Positions 42,062 through 51,557 of a stretch of DNA of 64,000 nt are shown piece by piece. Location of the stretch: positions 1 through 64,000 of the forward strand of contig JACZJQ010000055.1 of NCBI GenBank assembly GCA_014860455.1, in the 5' to 3' direction. The translations under genes were made by a program, and so were the position numbers. The notes beneath the pieces were generated by a model, which was not told where the DNA came from, ran no database searches, and saw only the letters and a list, made by a program, of their open reading frames with translations. Source of the stretch: Bryobacteraceae bacterium. Its GTDB lineage: Bacteria > Acidobacteriota > Terriglobia > Bryobacterales > Bryobacteraceae. Position 1 is the first letter of the stretch. Each line of letters starts with the position of its first letter.

Positions 42062-42682
42062 TTACTTCACGCCGGCCGGCTTCTTCGGCGCGGCATCCGG
42101 AGGAGCGGTGGGCGTGGCGGGCTTGGCGGCCGGAGTTGCCGCGGCGCCAGCCGCATTCTTCTTGTCGTAGAGATCAACGATATCGCGGGTGATTTCGATG
42201 CCGCTGGCGGCCCAGAGAACCGGGCTCTGCTGGCTGGAGACATCGAGCACCAGGGCGAAGTTCTGGCCCTTGGCGTATTCATCGATGATGGAGATCATAC
42301 GGTTGCCGATTTCGCCCACCAGTTTCTGCTCTTCCTGCTGGACGTCACTCTGGAAGTCCTCGGCATCCCACTGATACTTCTTCTGCAGGTCCTCGACTTC
42401 GCGCGACTGCTTCTCGCGGGCTTCAGCGGAGAGCGTATTGGCGGCCTTCTGCAACGTTTCCCGCTTGCGGTTGATCTCGGCCATGCGCCCTTCGAGGTCC
42501 TTCGAGCGGGACTCGAATTTCACGCGTAGCGCTTCGCGGGCAACGCCCCCATCCTTGGTGGCAAGGATCGCGCTTTGAATGTTGATGATGGCGACCTTCG
42601 TGGGCGCCTGCTGGGCCTGCACGGCCGGGGCGGCAAGCAGCGCAAGCGCGGCCAGGCCAAGGTACTTTGCGTCAATTCTCAC
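42062..42682 (-). CDS. OmpH/Skp family periplasmic chaperone
   Basis: 206 residues: signal peptide (1-23), then KVAIINIQSAILAT, the OmpH N-terminal strand. A long coiled coil of about residues 50-120 forms the Skp tentacles, and an Ala/Pro/Lys tail ends it. Skp holds unfolded outer-membrane proteins for BamA, the gene immediately upstream (58 bp). Start is GTG 42682 with GAGGAG 9 nt upstream. Confidence 0.9.
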   Translation of the reverse strand: MRIDAKYLGLAALALLAAPAVQAQQAPTKVAIINIQSAILATKDGGVAREALRVKFESRSKDLEGRMAEINRKRETLQKAANTLSAEAREKQSREVEDLQKKYQWDAEDFQSDVQQEEQKLVGEIGNRMISIIDEYAKGQNFALVLDVSSQQSPVLWAASGIEITRDIVDLYDKKNAAGAAATPAAKPATPTAPPDAAPKKPAGVK

Positions 42683-42740
42683 TGTTTCAGACTCCTCGGA
42701 TTCTCTTCGATGGTAACATGCGGCGCTTGGGGTATTCGTT

Positions 42741-45731
42741 CTAGAAGGTCCGGCTGATGGTAAAGCGGAACATGGTCCTGCGCTCGTAAAAAGGTGTAAC
42801 GGCTGAATATCGGCTGGCGGCGTAGTTCATTGTCGCCTGATTGGGGAACAGCGATGCGTCGGCGGCGACCGGGGGCAGGAAGAACTCCTGAACGATGGTG
42901 GGGTTGTAGGCCCAATAGAGGCGGAACGGGGCGTTGACCACCGGCATCATGACTTGCAGTTCCACACCTGTGGAAGTGCGGATTCTCTGGGTGTTCGGGA
43001 TGCGCACGGCGGCGTTTTCAAATCCGGCCTGCGGGAATTGCCCATTGAGTTCAGCGATGCGGCTGGGGTTGAGCCGGAGCTGATTGCCAAGTGAGATGCG
43101 GTTGATGCCGGCGTCGAAGAAGGCGGCCAGCGTGACGGGTCCGAAGATCGGGACGCGGTACTCGAAGTTGGCGACGCCCTGGGTGTCGCCGCCCGGGAAG
43201 GTGATCTGGTAGATGGGGATTTCCTGGGTGACGCCGACGGTCTGCAACTGGCCATCGACAATAACTCTTTGCGTACGGGCCGAGCCGTCCTGATTGAGGA
43301 CCGGGATGGTGGCCGCCGACGGGATGTAGACGGCGGGCAGGATGGACCAGATTTCAAAGCCGCGGACGTCGTTTTCGCCTCCCATGAAGACGCGATTGAA
43401 CGGCGGGGCGACCTTGCCGCCGTAGCCGGTGATCATCCGGCCCAGCAGCCGCCAGCCCATCACGTGGCCCCGCTTGAGCCCGGGGACGAAGTGGGTGTAG
43501 GTGAGCGTGGGCTCAAACATGTTGACGCTGCCGCCAAGGGGGCCGCCGGCGAAAGACATGGAGGCGAAGTAGCTCTTGCCTCGGGAGGGGGTGATGGGGT
43601 GGTCGATGGTGTTGTAGGTATAGGCCGGGATGATGCGGCTGGTGAAGATGCCGCTCAACTGGTTGGGGCCTTCGAAGTTGAGGAAGTTGGAGAAGTTGAA
43701 GTAGCTGGTGGAAGACGTATTCAACGGCGTGATGGTGGAGCGGTCGATGCCGTAGGTGAGGCTGACGCGGGCGAAAGCACGGCGCAGCGGGTAGCTGATA
43801 AACGTCGTGGCGCCGTAGCCGTTGGTGACGTAGTTCAGAAGATTGTCCCGGCCGAGGGAATCGTAGAGGGGGATCAGGTTGCGGCCGGAGAACAGGGAGA
43901 CTTCGCGCGCCTGGTCGTAGTTGAAACGCTGGGTATAGACGGTGAAGCCGGCCTGCATCGGACGATCGAACAGATAAGGTTCGGTGAAGCCGAACGTGGT
44001 GGAGCGGATGCGGTCTCCGAGTTCCGCGTTCAGGCTGAGCGTCTCGCCGAGGCCAAGGAAGTTGTTGGTCGAATAGCCGAATCCGATGAACGATCCGGCG
44101 ATGCCCGACACGCCGCCGTTGAGCGAAACCGAGTTTTTACCGCGCTCCTTCACCTTCAGCGTGATGTCGACGGTTGAATTCTTCGTGTCTCGCGTCAGGT
44201 CCGCGGCGTCCTCAACCTTGAGCGCCTCGAAGTAACCAAGCTGGTTCAGGCGCAGGACGGAAACTTCCCATAACTGCGTGTTATAGAGGTCGCCTTCATC
44301 GATCAGGATTTCGCGTCGGATCACTTTGTCGCGAGTCGTCGTATTGCCGCGGAAGTCGATGCGGCGGACGAAGAACTGCTTGCCTTCGTCGATGTTGAGC
44401 GTCAGGTCGAGCTTGCCGTCGGGCTTGGGGTCGAAGTCGGGCTCCGGTACGGCGTCGATGTAGCCGAACTGGCCGTAGAACTTCTGAATATTCTTGAAGC
44501 CCTTCTGGAGCTTCTCCGTGGAGAAGATGTCGCCCTCGGCCATGCCGAGCAGCGCCGGGAACAGGACTTCAGGCGTCTTGAACTGCTTCACGCCGACAAC
44601 GTTGAACTTGCCGATCCGGTACTGCTGACCTTCCTCGACCGTCAACTGGATGTCGGCCTTCTTGCCGGGCTTTGTCGATTTCCAGATCAGCGGCGGGAAC
44701 CACCAGATGCGGCCCGCGCGGGTGTCGCGCATGGTCACTTTGTGGTCGGTCACGCGCGCCAGGAAGTAGCCGTTGGCGTTGTAAAGGAAGTGGCGGACGC
44801 GCTCCTTGTCCTCTTCGAGTTTCGACGAGTCATAGGTGCGCGGGAACATCTCCTCAAGGAACAGCGAATATGGGATGCCGATGGGCTTGAGGTTCTTCAT
44901 CGCCCGGCGCACGGCGCGGTCTCCAAAGATCTGGTTGCCAACGATGTCGATATTGCCTACCTTGACCTTCGCCCCCTCGTTCACGCGGAACGTCACTTCC
45001 ACCGACGACGGCGGAATTTGCCGGATCTCCGGCGTCACTGTGGCGTACTGGCGGCCGCGCTCGGCAAGGAATTCCTTAAGAACGTTGGCCGCGCGCTGAA
45101 CCCGGCCTTGCTCGAACTGCTGCTCGACGCTCAGGCCAACGCGCCGCTCCTTGAACCTGTCCAGGATCTCGGAGACTGTGACCGACTTCGCACCCTCGTA
45201 TTTAATCGAGCGCACGACTCGGCGTTCAGTAACCATGAACCGGATCACCCAGCCGGTCTCGCCCTTCTCCTGTTCGACCGTAATGTCGTCGAACCGGCCG
45301 GTGTTCCACAGCGCCATGAAGTCGCGCTGAATCGCGGCCTGATCGAGCCGGTCGCCCTTCTTGGTGAAGATGAGCGCGCGCAGGGTATCCTGCGGTACGC
45401 GGCGGGCGCCGCGAAACTCAATGTACTCGACAACATCGGAGAAGTCCTGCGCCGGAGCTTCAGGCTTGGCTTCGCCGGGCTTGGGCTCTTCCTTCGCGGG
45501 GGAGACCGTTTCAAAGGGCCCCGGCTTGGGAGCCTGAGCCGGTTTTGCCGGCTGCGCAGGCTGCTGCGAACCAGGAACCGATTCAAAAGGAGAAGCGGGC
45601 TTGCTCGTCTCTGCCGGTTTGGACGGCGGAGGCGGCTGTTGCCCGAGTAGAGAGAATGTCGAACCCGCGCCAGCTCCAGCGATAAGGAGATACAGCAGGA
45701 CGGCTTTCAGGCTCACGCGCCTGTGAGTCAT
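42741..45731 (-). CDS. bamA: Outer-membrane assembly factor BamA
   Basis: 996 residues from ATG 45731. A signal/anchor segment (residues 10-30) is followed by an unusually long Pro/Lys/Ala spacer (residues 32-105). Five POTRA domains follow (about 115-480), each with the beta-alpha-alpha-beta-beta pattern, then an Omp85 barrel (GGENDVRGFEIW contains the conserved RGF) ending in aromatic ...RFTISRTF. BamA inserts beta-barrels into the outer membrane. Transcribed with ompH downstream; the export genes lie upstream on the same strand. Confidence 0.95.
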   Translation of the reverse strand: MTHRRVSLKAVLLYLLIAGAGAGSTFSLLGQQPPPPSKPAETSKPASPFESVPGSQQPAQPAKPAQAPKPGPFETVSPAKEEPKPGEAKPEAPAQDFSDVVEYIEFRGARRVPQDTLRALIFTKKGDRLDQAAIQRDFMALWNTGRFDDITVEQEKGETGWVIRFMVTERRVVRSIKYEGAKSVTVSEILDRFKERRVGLSVEQQFEQGRVQRAANVLKEFLAERGRQYATVTPEIRQIPPSSVEVTFRVNEGAKVKVGNIDIVGNQIFGDRAVRRAMKNLKPIGIPYSLFLEEMFPRTYDSSKLEEDKERVRHFLYNANGYFLARVTDHKVTMRDTRAGRIWWFPPLIWKSTKPGKKADIQLTVEEGQQYRIGKFNVVGVKQFKTPEVLFPALLGMAEGDIFSTEKLQKGFKNIQKFYGQFGYIDAVPEPDFDPKPDGKLDLTLNIDEGKQFFVRRIDFRGNTTTRDKVIRREILIDEGDLYNTQLWEVSVLRLNQLGYFEALKVEDAADLTRDTKNSTVDITLKVKERGKNSVSLNGGVSGIAGSFIGFGYSTNNFLGLGETLSLNAELGDRIRSTTFGFTEPYLFDRPMQAGFTVYTQRFNYDQAREVSLFSGRNLIPLYDSLGRDNLLNYVTNGYGATTFISYPLRRAFARVSLTYGIDRSTITPLNTSSTSYFNFSNFLNFEGPNQLSGIFTSRIIPAYTYNTIDHPITPSRGKSYFASMSFAGGPLGGSVNMFEPTLTYTHFVPGLKRGHVMGWRLLGRMITGYGGKVAPPFNRVFMGGENDVRGFEIWSILPAVYIPSAATIPVLNQDGSARTQRVIVDGQLQTVGVTQEIPIYQITFPGGDTQGVANFEYRVPIFGPVTLAAFFDAGINRISLGNQLRLNPSRIAELNGQFPQAGFENAAVRIPNTQRIRTSTGVELQVMMPVVNAPFRLYWAYNPTIVQEFFLPPVAADASLFPNQATMNYAASRYSAVTPFYERRTMFRFTISRTF

Positions 45732-45835
45732 CGTAAGCAGAAAGATTCCTTTCTCATAATCGCCTCTCGCACCAGACGTTCTGGATTCGGGTTTCGTTTC
45801 ACGGGGAAACGCGACCTGTTGCAGGGCCAAAGAAT

Positions 45836-46594
45836 TTATTCTAGCGAACTCGGAGGCGGACTACCATCGCTCCCCGATGAATCCGGTGCAATGCGGCGGG
45901 CGTCGGAATCCTGCTTCGGCTCGATCGAGACATCCGGATCGGCATCGAAAGACAGGCCGAAGTCCGCATTCTGCTCCCCCTCGATGCCCTCCGCTACCGG
46001 TTCTGTGCCGGTCTCCGGCGCCGCCACTTCCGCTCCGGTTTCCGGCGCGGAAACCGGCGGAAGGCCGGCGATCGCAGTCCGGCCGCCCAGCAGCAACGTG
46101 AGCCGCTTGAGCCTGGACGGGAAGCGCCACAGGAAGAAGCCGAAAATCAGGTGTCCGGGCGCGATGGCAAGCGGCGCGTAATACGGGTGAGCGAAAGGAT
46201 GAAGCCGCTTCCAGAGCCACGCATCAGCGCAGAGGTGGATCAGTCCGGCGAATCCCACCGCCGTCATCAGGTTCAGCCAACCCTCCCTTGACGCAGGCAG
46301 CAGGCCGTAAGCCATGCCCAGCAGGCTGTAAATGAGCAGCAGGTGAGCCGCCCCGACCGCCGTATGCCAGCCTGCTCCGGAGGCGAACACTAGGTCGCCA
46401 TAAAACGGCGCCGCCGCCAGGTTGAAGCGGCTGAACCAAAGCCCTCCGCTGAAATGGGATCCGGCGGCAAACCAGGCCAGCAGTGCCACCGCACCCACCA
46501 ACCCCGTGTCGAGACCTGCCGCCGCCCGGCAAACGACAGCCGGCAAACCCTGCCCTGGGGCTTCAGACTGGGTCTCGCCGGATGTCTCGCTCAT
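45836..46594 (-). CDS. Membrane protein of unknown function, acidic tail
   Basis: 252 residues with four predicted transmembrane helices between about residues 28 and 160. The hydrophilic C-terminal tail (residues 170-252) is acidic and Pro/Glu/Ser-rich (PETGAEVAAPETGTEP). No family is recognised; histidines in HPFAHPYY and PGHLIFGF lie near membrane ends. It lies between the BY-kinase (26 bp) and bamA (104 bp) on the same strand, so it may belong to the export machinery. Confidence 0.65.
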   Translation of the reverse strand: MSETSGETQSEAPGQGLPAVVCRAAAGLDTGLVGAVALLAWFAAGSHFSGGLWFSRFNLAAAPFYGDLVFASGAGWHTAVGAAHLLLIYSLLGMAYGLLPASREGWLNLMTAVGFAGLIHLCADAWLWKRLHPFAHPYYAPLAIAPGHLIFGFFLWRFPSRLKRLTLLLGGRTAIAGLPPVSAPETGAEVAAPETGTEPVAEGIEGEQNADFGLSFDADPDVSIEPKQDSDARRIAPDSSGSDGSPPPSSLE

Positions 46595-46620
46595 TTGCTT
46601 GTCAGAAAGTCGCTTAGCCC

Positions 46621-47466
46621 CTATTCTGCGGGCTTCGAGTAGTAATACGAATGGTAATAGGTGTACTTGCTGTACAGTTCGCCCTTATGCGCGCCATTCA
46701 CCACCACGCCGAGCATGTTGTTCCGGCAGAGCGAACCGATCGCGCGCGTGACGGTGTCGATGGTTGTCACACCGATTCGGACCACGATCACCAGACCATG
46801 AGTGAGCGTGGAAAGCAGGTTTGCGTCGGCTGCGAACAGCAGCGGCGGCGTGTCTAGAATGATCCAGTTGAACACCGACGGCAGACGGTCCAGCAGGATC
46901 TTTACCTCGGGCAGGTTAAGCAACTCCAGAGGATTCAGGACGGCTTCACCAGCGGGCAGGATGCAGAGATTGGAGCCCTCGATCCGTTTGATGCATTCCT
47001 CGAGCTTCGCCTTGCCGCGCAGATAGTCGGTGATGCCGGGGCTGCGCTGCACTTGGAACAGGTTGTGGACCACCGGACGGCGGAAGTCGAAATCGGCCAG
47101 CAGCGTCAAGTTGCCTTCCAGTTGCGACTGGGCCAGCGCCAGATTTGTCGCCGTGAAGGATTTGCCTTCAGCCGGCGACGAAGAAGTGATCACAAGGCTG
47201 TGAATCGGCTGCAGGCTTTGAAGGTGGTTCAGACGCGTGCGCAAGCTCCGGAACTCCTCACCGGGCGCCTCACTCGGGCGCGCGGCATCCAACAACGAGG
47301 CATCCGGCGCTGGAGTAAACGGAATGATCTCGATCTTGTCGAGAAGGTCGCGCAACTCATCGGCGGGCGTCGGTGGCAGCGGACCGCGGGCGCGCCCGCC
47401 CACTGCCGGCGAGGCAGTGGCGGCGGTGGGATCCATCCGTCGCAGGGCGTCATGGACTCGGCTCAT
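46621..47466 (-). CDS. Bacterial tyrosine kinase (CpsD/CapB type)
   Basis: 281 residues. It has the P-loop SSSPAEGKSFTATNLA near residue 100, Walker A' in LLADFDFRRP, Walker B in WIILDTPP, and a C-terminal tyrosine cluster YSKYTYYHSYYYSKPAE. Such BY-kinases autophosphorylate that cluster and cycle with the chain-length determinant to control polysaccharide length. Here kinase and membrane activator are separate genes, the Gram-positive arrangement, although the partner outer-membrane export protein is Gram-negative. Fifty-one bp separates it from the upstream partner. Confidence 0.9.
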   Translation of the reverse strand: MSRVHDALRRMDPTAATASPAVGGRARGPLPPTPADELRDLLDKIEIIPFTPAPDASLLDAARPSEAPGEEFRSLRTRLNHLQSLQPIHSLVITSSSPAEGKSFTATNLALAQSQLEGNLTLLADFDFRRPVVHNLFQVQRSPGITDYLRGKAKLEECIKRIEGSNLCILPAGEAVLNPLELLNLPEVKILLDRLPSVFNWIILDTPPLLFAADANLLSTLTHGLVIVVRIGVTTIDTVTRAIGSLCRNNMLGVVVNGAHKGELYSKYTYYHSYYYSKPAE

Positions 47467-47517
47467 GGCTAATTCGAACCTCCCGGAGTAACGGCTTCTC
47501 TCAGTCGCATGGCGGTA

Positions 47518-49221
47518 TCAGGCCCTGGACGTGTAGTAGTAAACGACGGACCCGGTCATCAGCAGGACACCGAGCAGCAAAGCTGCCGCCCAGGCCAGCC
47601 AACCCAAACGGCGCCGGCGGCGGACGACGAAGTCGTTCTCCAGCAGCGGAATTGATCCCAACACGGTCAGCTTCGTATACGCTCGAACGTCTTTCAGGTT
47701 CTTGAGCGAAGAATCCTTGATCTCGCGGGCGCTGGCCATGCCAACCCCGATGCCGATGCCCACGATCAGCCCGGCAATTACGATGATCTCCCGTTTCGGC
47801 GAGAACGGCTCGGTCGGCATGACGGGCTGCTCCAGAATCTCCAGCGTCTCGCCCTGCTGGCGGCTCTCCACCTCGGTGGCCATGGCCGACATCTGAGTCT
47901 TGCCGCTGAGATCATTGAACCGGTCCTGCGCCATGGTCCGCTGCCGCACCAGTTGGATATACTCCTGTTGCGCCACGGGACTGGCCTGGATCTGGGCGTT
48001 GGCTTCCCGGATCTTGGCCTGGGTGTCGCGCAGCCGCCGCGCCATATCTTCGAGCTCCATGTCTTTGGCCTGCAGCGCCGACTGCACCCTCGCAATCGCC
48101 GAAGCCGTCTCAAAGTCCATCCTTGGGCCGGCAGGCGCAGCGGCGGACCCGGCGCCCGCCCGGCCCTGCTGGGCCGCATTGGCCTCCAGCACCGCGGCTT
48201 GCGCCTCGGCTGAAGCCTGCGCCTGTTCGCGCTTCTTCATCTCCAGGAAACTGGCCACCCGCCGCACGTCCGGGTGTGTTTCGGTGTAAGTCTCCTTCAT
48301 CACCGAGATTGAGTTCTCCAGACGCGCGATCTCACGGTTGATCTCGGCCAGCCGGGCCTCCGCCGACGTGGCCTGCCGTTGACCCCCCGGTCCCAGTTGG
48401 CCGGATCCGCCCTGTGAGGCCCGCGCCATGGCCTGGTCGCGGAGCATTCTGATATTCGTCTCGAGTTGCAGCTTCTCCTGGTTCACGCGGCTCATCGAAC
48501 TGTTGATGCTTTGCACCGAGCTTTCCAGTGCCGTCAGCCGGTTGAATAGCCCCTGCTCCTGCTCGGGCAACTGTCCAACGTTGCGCGACCGGAACATCGC
48601 CATGCGGCGGTCCAGATCTTCCAGTTCGGTCTTTGCCGCGTCCAATTGCTCCCTGAAAAACTGGGTCGTAGTCATCGTCTGCTGCGACCTGGAACTCGTG
48701 CTCTCATCAACGAATCTGGTAATGATGTCGCTGCAAACCTGCGTGGCCAGGCGTTTGTCGGAGTAAGAGAACGTGACCGAGAATGCGCTGCCGCTGGACA
48801 TGCCGCGGCCCAGCCCTCGAAGCTGGCCAACCCCGATGGCGGCGCGCATCTGCTCAATCACATCCTCCATCGGCCTGCGCTTTCTCTCATCCGGATACAG
48901 ATTGTAGGTCTGAATCACATTGGTGAGAATGGGGCGGCTGACGATGGTCTGGTGGATACCCGCCACCTTCTGAGTCATTGCCTCTGTCAGGTTCGTCGGA
49001 ACCAGTTGCGACGGAACTTTCGGCGGGACGATGCGGATCATCCCGCTGGCGCGGTACGAGTCCGGCCAGAGATAGGCCACAATCACACCGAGCACCAGCC
49101 CGGCAAAGGTCGGGGCGAGGATCCATGATCGGTGGCGGCGCAGAACATCGATGTAATCCTCTACATCGAATTGGCGCCGGGGTACGCTCAGCGGCACTTC
49201 CTGAGTGGGTTGCGGTTGCAT
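47518..49221 (-). CDS. Polysaccharide chain-length determinant (Wzz/GumC type)
   Basis: 567 residues. Residues ~15-60 hold the Wzz N-terminal cytosolic piece and first transmembrane helix (WILAPTFAGLVLGVIVAYLW). A large periplasmic coiled coil spans about 190-440 with a PxxP-like region (PVMPTEPFSPKR) before the second helix. A third hydrophobic helix lies near the C-terminus. Together with the kinase it sets polymer length and gates export. Confidence 0.88.
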   Translation of the reverse strand: MQPQPTQEVPLSVPRRQFDVEDYIDVLRRHRSWILAPTFAGLVLGVIVAYLWPDSYRASGMIRIVPPKVPSQLVPTNLTEAMTQKVAGIHQTIVSRPILTNVIQTYNLYPDERKRRPMEDVIEQMRAAIGVGQLRGLGRGMSSGSAFSVTFSYSDKRLATQVCSDIITRFVDESTSSRSQQTMTTTQFFREQLDAAKTELEDLDRRMAMFRSRNVGQLPEQEQGLFNRLTALESSVQSINSSMSRVNQEKLQLETNIRMLRDQAMARASQGGSGQLGPGGQRQATSAEARLAEINREIARLENSISVMKETYTETHPDVRRVASFLEMKKREQAQASAEAQAAVLEANAAQQGRAGAGSAAAPAGPRMDFETASAIARVQSALQAKDMELEDMARRLRDTQAKIREANAQIQASPVAQQEYIQLVRQRTMAQDRFNDLSGKTQMSAMATEVESRQQGETLEILEQPVMPTEPFSPKREIIVIAGLIVGIGIGVGMASAREIKDSSLKNLKDVRAYTKLTVLGSIPLLENDFVVRRRRRLGWLAWAAALLLGVLLMTGSVVYYYTSRA

Positions 49222-49249
49222 GGCTGTTCCTGTTGCCGTCTCTGGATTC

Positions 49250-49900
49250 CTACGGGACGAAAATGTGGTCGCCGTCCTGCAGGAAGATGTTCTGCTCCAG
49301 TTTCTTCCCTTTGATCACTTCGTCGTAATTGAACTTGATCCGTTGCGTGCCGCGCATGATGATGATCTTGCTTTTCTTCGCCCATTCGCCCAGACCCGCC
49401 GAACTGAGCGCCTGCAGGACCGTCGTCGGCACCACCAGGGGAACCCCGCCTCCCCGCCCGACCTTTCCCGAGAGGAAATACCGCTTGCTCTGGACGGAAA
49501 CCACCGAGATGGTGACCTCCGGCTTGTTCAGTATCTTGCCCAGCGATTCGGCCACCCGAACGGTCAACGCCTCGGGCGTGAACCCGGCAGCATCAATGTC
49601 GCCCACCAGCGGTAACGTGATCTTGCCGTCCGGACGCACCGCCACGCTGCCCGACAGTTCCGGCTCGCGCCAAACACGGATTCCAAGCACGTCCTGCGCC
49701 CCAATCACATAGGACTTCGGATCCACCGGCGCCGCAACCGCTGTCTCGCCCAGCCCAGGTTGCCCCAGCGCTCCGGGCGCCTGTGCCGGCTTGGCCGGCT
49801 CAGTTTTCGCTTCCTGGCCCCAAACCGCCGTTCCAAACACAAGGAAGGCAGTCAAGGCGAACCGATTGACGACCTTCGCTCCCCAAACAGCACCAGACAT
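49250..49900 (-). CDS. Polysaccharide export protein (Wza/GumB type)
   Basis: 216 residues with a signal sequence (residues 8-25), a Poly_export domain (SYVIGAQDVLGIRVWREPEL to LVGDIDAAG) and a SLBB-like repeat (RYFLSGKVGRGGGVPL). It lacks a lipobox cysteine at the signal end, so it is not the classical lipoprotein Wza. ATG 49900 has GGAGGG 6 nt upstream, better than ATG 49906, which touches it. First gene of the export unit; TACAAT on the minus strand (50028-50023) is a likely -10 with a ~115-nt leader. Confidence 0.88.
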   Translation of the reverse strand: MSGAVWGAKVVNRFALTAFLVFGTAVWGQEAKTEPAKPAQAPGALGQPGLGETAVAAPVDPKSYVIGAQDVLGIRVWREPELSGSVAVRPDGKITLPLVGDIDAAGFTPEALTVRVAESLGKILNKPEVTISVVSVQSKRYFLSGKVGRGGGVPLVVPTTVLQALSSAGLGEWAKKSKIIIMRGTQRIKFNYDEVIKGKKLEQNIFLQDGDHIFVP

Positions 49901-50165
49901 CGGCATCCCTCCACTTGTCTCGTAACGCCAGTTCCAGGCATGCGGCCGCCACGCTTTGGCCTCGCCTCCGTGTCTCAACCGACACATTTGGCGGCCTGGA
50001 TCGACAACCGATCTATCGTCTAATTGTACACCACGCTTTAGGCCGGGAACCCGTCACAATCGCCGCCGCCGCCGCGCATCCGCATGAAAACACGCGAAAT
50101 GCCGGATCCGGCTGATAGGCGCCAGTACTGCCGGCGCGAGCTACAGTCTATGCTAACTAAAGGCT

Positions 50166-50582
50166 ATGGCAATATCCTATTTTGTCGCGAAGACCGACCC
50201 CGAAACCTATTCAATCGCCCAATTCGCCGCCGAACGCCGCACCAATTGGGATGGCGTGAGAAACGCCCAGGCCCTGCAGGCGGTCAAGGCGATGAAACCG
50301 GGCGACCGCGTCTTCATCTATCACAGCGGCGGCGTCTCGGCCGTCGTCGGACTCGCCAAGGTGGCGGGACCGCCCTGTCCCGACCCGAAAGACCCCAGGA
50401 GCTGGATGGTCGCGATGGAGTTCACCGCCATGATCGACCCGCCGGTCACCCTGTCCGGGATCAAGGCATCCGGGCTCTTCAACGAATGGGCGCTCGTCCG
50501 CCAGAGCCGTCTGTCCACCATGGCCGCTCCGGAGCACTTCGTCGATTGGATGCGATCCAAATACCCGAAGCTGAAGATCTAA
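50166..50582 (+). CDS. EVE domain protein
   Basis: 138 residues, a PUA-like fold related to YTH readers of modified bases. It begins SYFVAKTDPETYSI and contains WDGVRNAQALQAVKAM, RVFIYHSGG and ALVRQSRLSTM, matching the EVE aromatic-cage scaffold. EVE proteins bind modified DNA or RNA bases. AAAGG precedes the ATG. Its stop overlaps the convergent Maf stop by 4 bp. Confidence 0.9.
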   Translation: MAISYFVAKTDPETYSIAQFAAERRTNWDGVRNAQALQAVKAMKPGDRVFIYHSGGVSAVVGLAKVAGPPCPDPKDPRSWMVAMEFTAMIDPPVTLSGIKASGLFNEWALVRQSRLSTMAAPEHFVDWMRSKYPKLKI

Positions 50583-51142
50583 GCCGGTGCCCCGTAGCCG
50601 GCCTCCTTCAGAAACCGGTAGACCAGCGAAATGGGCAGCCCCACCACGTTGAAGTAGCAGCCCTCGACACGGTCGATGAACTTCGACGCCAGCCCCTGGA
50701 TGGCGTATCCGCCCGCCTTGTCCATCGGTTCGCCTGAACCCGCATACGCCAGAATCTCGGCCTCGGAGAGTTCGACGAACCGCACCTGCGTCGATTCCAC
50801 CCCGCACCACTCGCGGCCGCCATGGCGTAGGCAGACGCCGGTGAGAACCTGATGAGTCCGGCCGCTGAGCAACCGCAGCATGCGCGCGGCATCCTCCACC
50901 GAATGCGGCTTTTCGAGGATATGGCCGGCGGCGGCGACGGTGGTGTCGGCGGCCAGGACAAACTCCTCCGTACGCGCTTCGGAAGCCGCGGCCTTGTCGC
51001 GAGCCAGCCGCAGGACATAGGCCTCGGGATCTTCGGACTCGGAGGGTATTTCCTCAACGTTGGCCGGCCGCACTTCTATGCTGAACCCGGCGTTGAGCAG
51101 GATTTCGCGGCGGCGCGGCGACTGGGATGCAAGCACGATCAT
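50579..51142 (-). CDS. maf: Maf nucleoside triphosphate pyrophosphatase
   Basis: A 187-residue house-cleaning enzyme hydrolysing dTTP/UTP or modified nucleotides. It begins IVLASQSPRRREIL, with DTTVAAAGHILEKP and PMDKAGGYAIQG, all conserved in the family. The DTTV form is typical of the dTTP/UTP-type YhdE group. ATG 51142 follows a weak Shine-Dalgarno. Divergent from the DUF721 gene. Confidence 0.93.
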   Translation of the reverse strand: MIVLASQSPRRREILLNAGFSIEVRPANVEEIPSESEDPEAYVLRLARDKAAASEARTEEFVLAADTTVAAAGHILEKPHSVEDAARMLRLLSGRTHQVLTGVCLRHGGREWCGVESTQVRFVELSEAEILAYAGSGEPMDKAGGYAIQGLASKFIDRVEGCYFNVVGLPISLVYRFLKEAGYGAPA

Positions 51143-51183
51143 CGTGGGAGAGCGTAACATGCCGGAGGGCCCGCACGGGCATG

Positions 51184-51189
51184 TTAGAA
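51184..51189 (+). promoter_or_regulatory. -10 box of the DUF721-gatC-gatA operon
   Basis: TAGAAT lies 20 nt before ATG 51210, with GGAGAG just before the start. An upstream in-frame ATG (51159) lies before this promoter and is rejected as the start. Confidence 0.45.
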
Positions 51190-51209
51190 TCTGGATTCCT
51201 GGAGAGACC

Positions 51210-51557
51210 ATGGAGCGGGCTGGACGTCTCATTGCTCAACTGAAATCGAAGTCGGCTCTGTCTCCCGGCGAAATCGCATTGGCGGCGTGGCCCCCGGCGG
51301 TCGGCAAACGTCTTGCCCAGAAGGCCAAGGCGGTCGGCTTCAACGCAGGCTCGATCACCATCGAGGTCGAAGACGAACTCTGGCGCAGGAATCTGATCCC
51401 CCTGCGCGGCCAGATCCTGGCCAACCTGCGCAAGCTCACCGGGCTGGATCTGGTCGAGAAGATCGAGTTCAGGCTGGCCGTTCCGCGCCGGCCGCCTGCG
51501 CGTGAGGATCTGCCGGCGGCATCGCATCACGAGATACGGAGGAAAAGGCGAGCGTGA
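51210..51557 (+). CDS. DUF721 (DciA-like) protein
   Basis: 115 residues. LSPGEIALAAWPPAVGKRLA and SITIEVEDELWRRNL are the DUF721/DciA core; DciA proteins load the replicative helicase in bacteria without DnaC. The short C-terminus is basic. Its stop overlaps gatC by 4 bp (GTGA). Function in replication is known for characterised relatives and inferred here. Confidence 0.7.
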   Translation: MERAGRLIAQLKSKSALSPGEIALAAWPPAVGKRLAQKAKAVGFNAGSITIEVEDELWRRNLIPLRGQILANLRKLTGLDLVEKIEFRLAVPRRPPAREDLPAASHHEIRRKRRA

